From Atopsyche davidsoni (Eukaryota; Arthropoda; Insecta; Trichoptera; Hydrobiosidae), in NCBI GenBank assembly GCA_022113835.1, contig JAILWY010000009.1:12996001-13060000 (forward strand): a stretch of 64,000 nt of DNA. Direction: 5' to 3'. Positions 60,627-64,000 of the stretch are shown in pieces. Positions within the stretch are counted from its first letter, which is position 1, and each line of letters starts with the position of its first letter. Both the position numbers and the translations under genes were made by a program. Under the pieces are notes generated by a model. The model did no database searches. It was given only the letters and a program-made list of their open reading frames with translations, and was not told the origin of the DNA.

Positions 60627-61309
60627 TTGGCAGTATGCATTAATTTTAATGATTATTTTCGTGAAATTGGAGCTTTATAATAAAAAATTGGTTCAATATA
60701 TTCTATTCAAATTATTGTCCATCGCTAGCCACTATTTTTTCCCATCTTTCGGGCAAATTGTGGATTCCATCCCAAAAGAACTGTTCTTCTTATGAAGCCA
60801 AGAAAGAATCAAGCCAATTTTTGATACCCTGTTCAGAAGTGCTTGTGCTTGATGCTTGTTGCTCGATCAACTCCCAATGATTCTGCGAGTTCTGTTTGTC
60901 TGACACGAGTCTTTATCGAGCAATGCCTCTAAATCTTCATCTTCGAATTTTTTTGGTTGGCCTGGACAATCCTTGTCATCCACATTGAAATCACCACTTT
61001 TAAAGCGTCAAAACCAGTACTCACACGTTTGTTGCGATGGAGCATGTTCACCATAAACTTCACACAGCAATCGGTGACTTTCAGGTGCTTTTTTCTTCCA
61101 ATTGAAACAGAAAAGTAAAGCTTCCCGCTAATTGCATTTTGTCGTTACAAAAGTTGACTTGTTGAGAGTTCAAAAAATATGACATATACTGAAAAATAAA
61201 TCGCAATAATGACGCTTTACAATAAAGTTAAATAAAGTATAGCCTGATGCGATGCAATACTAGTAAAGCCGTCTCTTAGAAAATCCTTAAAATTAATGCA
61301 TACTACTAA
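60627..61309 (-). mobile_element. Internally deleted mariner element with both ends
   Basis: The ends are 28-bp inverted repeats with three mismatches: TTGGCAGTATGCATTAATTT on the left and TTAGTAGTATGCATTAATTT inward from the right. TA dinucleotides at 60625-60626 and 61310-61311 are the typical target duplication. At 683 bp it is about half the 1.3 kb of full mariners. On the minus strand it keeps the N-terminal HTH region (motifs VYGEHAPSQQTCEYWF, RFKSGDFNVDDKD, PGQPKKFEDEDLEALL) and the C-terminal end (FFWDGIHNLPERWEK). The catalytic middle is lost at a junction near 60830. Stops and frameshifts are present. The type resembles rosa-like mariners, which is my judgement from motifs. Confidence 0.92.
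60703..61137 (-). pseudogene. Mariner transposase remnant (rosa-like)
   Basis: Broken frame within the element above, from an ATG at 61137 to the family stop position at 60703-60705. It has in-frame stops near codon 19 (before ESHRLLC) and in the WF-RF motif, a frameshift after LLDKDSC, a large deletion of the D,D34D core, and a TAA in place of the usual Y in the terminal DGQ(Y)FE. It cannot make an active enzyme. Confidence 0.88.
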
Positions 61310-61329
61310 TAAATAAAATGTGAATAGTT

Positions 61330-61680
61330 GTGGGCGTAAATAGATGTTCTGGTCTTCTCACCGATGCACCGCCTGACCCGCCCTCGCGCCGGCAATAAAA
61401 TTAACATAATCTCATTTCCGGTTTCTCCCTTTGTTTGCGCGCGTGGCCGCCACGCAGCCATCGGCGGCGGCCAAGTTAAATGACTTGAAGTTGCCGAATT
61501 TGAATAATACCGCCATCACGGTCTTGGACAGCTGCTCGGCAATGCTAAATGGAATTGAATAACAACACCTAACTACGCTGGCGTCACTCACACCGCACGA
61601 ATTGTAATCCGTGTAAAATGGCCGGCATCTGCGACTGTCAGCGCAAACTTACCGACACCGATATTTCTAACGTGAATAAA
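61330..61680. promoter_or_regulatory. GC island with YY1/Pho-like cores, candidate enhancer
   Basis: Directly beside the mariner end lies a GC-rich block with GCCAT cores at 61457-61461 and 61512-61516, an ATGGC core at 61618-61622, an E-box CAGCTG at 61529-61534 and the near-palindrome CGTGGCCGCCACG at 61442-61454. The motif set is like the island at 50450-50700. No open frame spans it. Confidence 0.35.
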
Positions 61681-61689
61681 ATCCCTGAT

Positions 61690-64000
61690 AAATAATTTTC
61701 AAACAATTTTTTTTATTAAAAGATTACGTAAATCGTCTAAAACAATGTGTACCCTCTACAGAATATCATATTGATAAAAACTTTATGGCCCCCGTGTAAG
61801 TCGAAAATCCTACAAGACAAATCTCTCAAATACGTTTGAGCACATAATTATAGTGACATGTTAATTTAAGACATTTCTGAAGATATGGCTATTTTTAGCA
61901 ATACGGCAAATTTAATTTTAATACGGGAAAGCGACTTATCGTCTTTCAATATTTATATAAGTTTGCTTAAATTATATTACTATAATATGAAGCTTGTATA
62001 TTTAGATGAAATGAATTCCTAAAGAGCGTTTTAGCTTACATGTTTAAGCTGTTAATCAAAATCACCGTGTTAAATGATTAGCATTGAAGATTGTTTTATA
62101 TAATTTTAAAACTACCCACATACTATAAATAATTCAACTTGCATGCACTTGCTGGAGACTACTACCAGCACTTCTTGTAACTTTTAAAACTAGAAAATGG
62201 TGATCTAGCTCACTAGTTAAACTACTGACTCCATTCTTAAACAAAAATATAACTAACCCTCTAAATAGTATTACTACTTAGCAAATAGCCTATTCCATAG
62301 AAGCCATTAACGGTTGTAAAGAAAAATTTATTCATATATTTTTTTTACATGCGAAGCATATCTCTGAAGCAATTTATCGTTATAAAATTATTCATTTGCT
62401 TGCAAGCATCTAACGAGAAATTAATTACAGAGAAAGAATCTTGTGCTAATAGCTTTAAATCAAATAAATGGAAATTAAGAGTATCAAATGTATATATATA
62501 ATTATTTTAATATTATAATTTTGATTAAATATTTACATTTCATATTTGAGACATTCTATATGATATTACATGTGCTAAAATTTATTTATGTTTGTAATTC
62601 GATGTAAAAAGTACATACAAACGGCTAATATAATTAAAAAACTCAACGTTTTATAACGAACCTAATCTTTCAAATATATTTATCACTAGACAGTGAATTT
62701 AGTAATTTTATCCATTTTTTTATATTATTACAAAATAGGCACACTGTTAAGTGCTTACTCCTCCGGGAATATTATTTAAACAAATAAATCTGAAGACAAA
62801 ATGCTTTCCCAAGCAGATTTTAGATGTTGTGGGTAGATTTATTTATTCTGGTGTTGACAGCGTGAATTACATAATATTAAGGTTTATTTTATGTGTAAAT
62901 GACTCAAGTTTTCTGTCACTTCCACGAACTGAAATTTAATATAAATATGGCCGTTAATGTCGAAGAAGTTTGGTGTTTAAAAATATATTAAAATAGCTTT
63001 TAAAAAATACAAAATTAACCCTTTTATGTTATTAGAAATAGTTATAGATGATTTTTTTCGTCAATATAGATTTTACTAAACCACAATATTTTTTATTTAC
63101 AATTCTATACTTAGAGCCGAGATTTAGTATTTTAATATTTTTCTCACTGTTACTCATCTTTTTCTGATTTTGTCTTATGATTTTTTAAATTAAACGATTT
63201 TATTCATATCTAAATTACCCATTTCCCAAGTGTAATGTATATAAACACACCGACTGAAAAAAATCGTTTAACAAACCATTTCATGTAGAAGTCTAGTTTT
63301 TTTTTTTATTAAAATTATTTTTAAATCATTACAAGATTTTATAATAAGCACCACGGGTCATTTGTGAAATACAACATTTACATGCAGAATAAAATTCACC
63401 AAATGTTTTGAATCTACGTTTAATATAATAATCTGTCATAGAAACATTAACCGGCATTTAAAAAGTGTCAGTACGCTTTTATAAGTTTCCATGCTCACTA
63501 AACACCAAGCTTAGTAGATATTGTATTATCCTGTTAAAAACACAGACAATAAGTGAAAAAAATAAGTTTACTGCGTCCCACTCATTTACTTCAACATAAA
63601 AGTCGATATTTTTATTGAAAACTTCCTCAAAGATGGCAGTTCTATAATTAATATTTTTAAGTTCACTCGAAAAGTCAGCAGTCGGGAAAAGGTGCAAAAA
63701 AATAAGCATCTGGCATTTTTATTCAAGATTAACTTTCCAGAAGTTTCCAATTGCAATTTCTGTGCCTCAACCAACAGAAGAATCTATAAATTACTGAAGA
63801 CTCTCCTCCCTGAAGCTTAGGAACTGCGCGGTTTCTCCCATTTTTTGTACAATTCATCGACAATATTTTATCGTAAGAAATTTATCGCATTGATTATCTT
63901 GCATGTTGATATAAGCTTTGTTATTTTAAATCAGGCATGACTGAATACGTATAAAAAGTTGGGTTTAATAATACGTTTAAAAAAAATAGTTTTTATACTT
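61690..64000. other. AT-rich noncoding stretch
   Basis: No gene is recognised. It contains homopolymers and short AT-rich frames only (for example 62751-62939 and two overlapping minus-strand frames near 63479-63774 in different phases), none with a recognisable domain. Confidence 0.55.

Noticed and set aside
1..64000. CRISPR arrays, operons, integrated bacterial or viral genes
   Set aside because: No regularly spaced repeats, no ribosome-binding-site-linked gene runs, and no viral protein motifs were seen anywhere in the window.

Overview
The window looks like arthropod, most probably insect, nuclear DNA. It is strongly AT-rich with many A/T homopolymers and TA/TG microsatellites. Its tRNA genes are eukaryotic in style, with no encoded CCA and with T-run pol III terminators. 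It also carries decayed mariner-type and hAT-type DNA transposons. I see no bacterial gene organisation, no complete protein-coding gene, no CRISPR array and no rRNA. Almost all short open frames are chance frames in AT-rich DNA or frames crossing low-complexity repeats. 

What can be supported firmly: four intact tRNA genes (Asn-GTT at 3240 on the plus strand, Gly-GCC at 32983 plus, Arg-ACG at 33382 minus, and a second Asn-GTT identical to the first at 51255 minus); two internally deleted mariner-family elements (38751 to about 39180, and 60627-61309 with both inverted ends and TA flanks); one internally deleted hAT element (43650-44274) with inverted ends and an 8-bp target duplication; and two compound (TA)n(TG)n microsatellites, a 10 x 10-bp G-rich minisatellite, a second G-rich tract and several local duplications. 

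Region by region. 1-12 kb is AT-rich desert with one good-looking 77-base internal exon candidate (2956-3032) just upstream of the first tRNA-Asn. 12-31 kb is desert with scattered GC-rich islands (notably 20.1-20.5, 27.15-27.5 and 31.0-31.3 kb) and tRNA-like, possibly SINE-derived, fragments. 31.5-34.4 kb is the most structured part: a G-rich minisatellite, CTCF-like motifs, a palindromic CGATA site and the convergent tRNA-Gly/tRNA-Arg pair, which together suggest a chromatin boundary. 36-51 kb holds more GC islands, two transposon remnants, a candidate 3' terminal exon with a poly(A) signal (46549-46800) and the second tRNA-Asn. 51-64 kb is mostly featureless apart from the second mariner and a GC island at 61.3-61.7 kb. 

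The pattern of GC islands with homeodomain, forkhead, YY1/Pho, CRE and nuclear-receptor-like motifs in a desert resembles the surroundings or a long intron of a developmental regulator, but that is inference from composition and motifs only. I found no convincing new multi-gene system. The strongest leads are the tRNA/CTCF-like cluster and the exon candidate.
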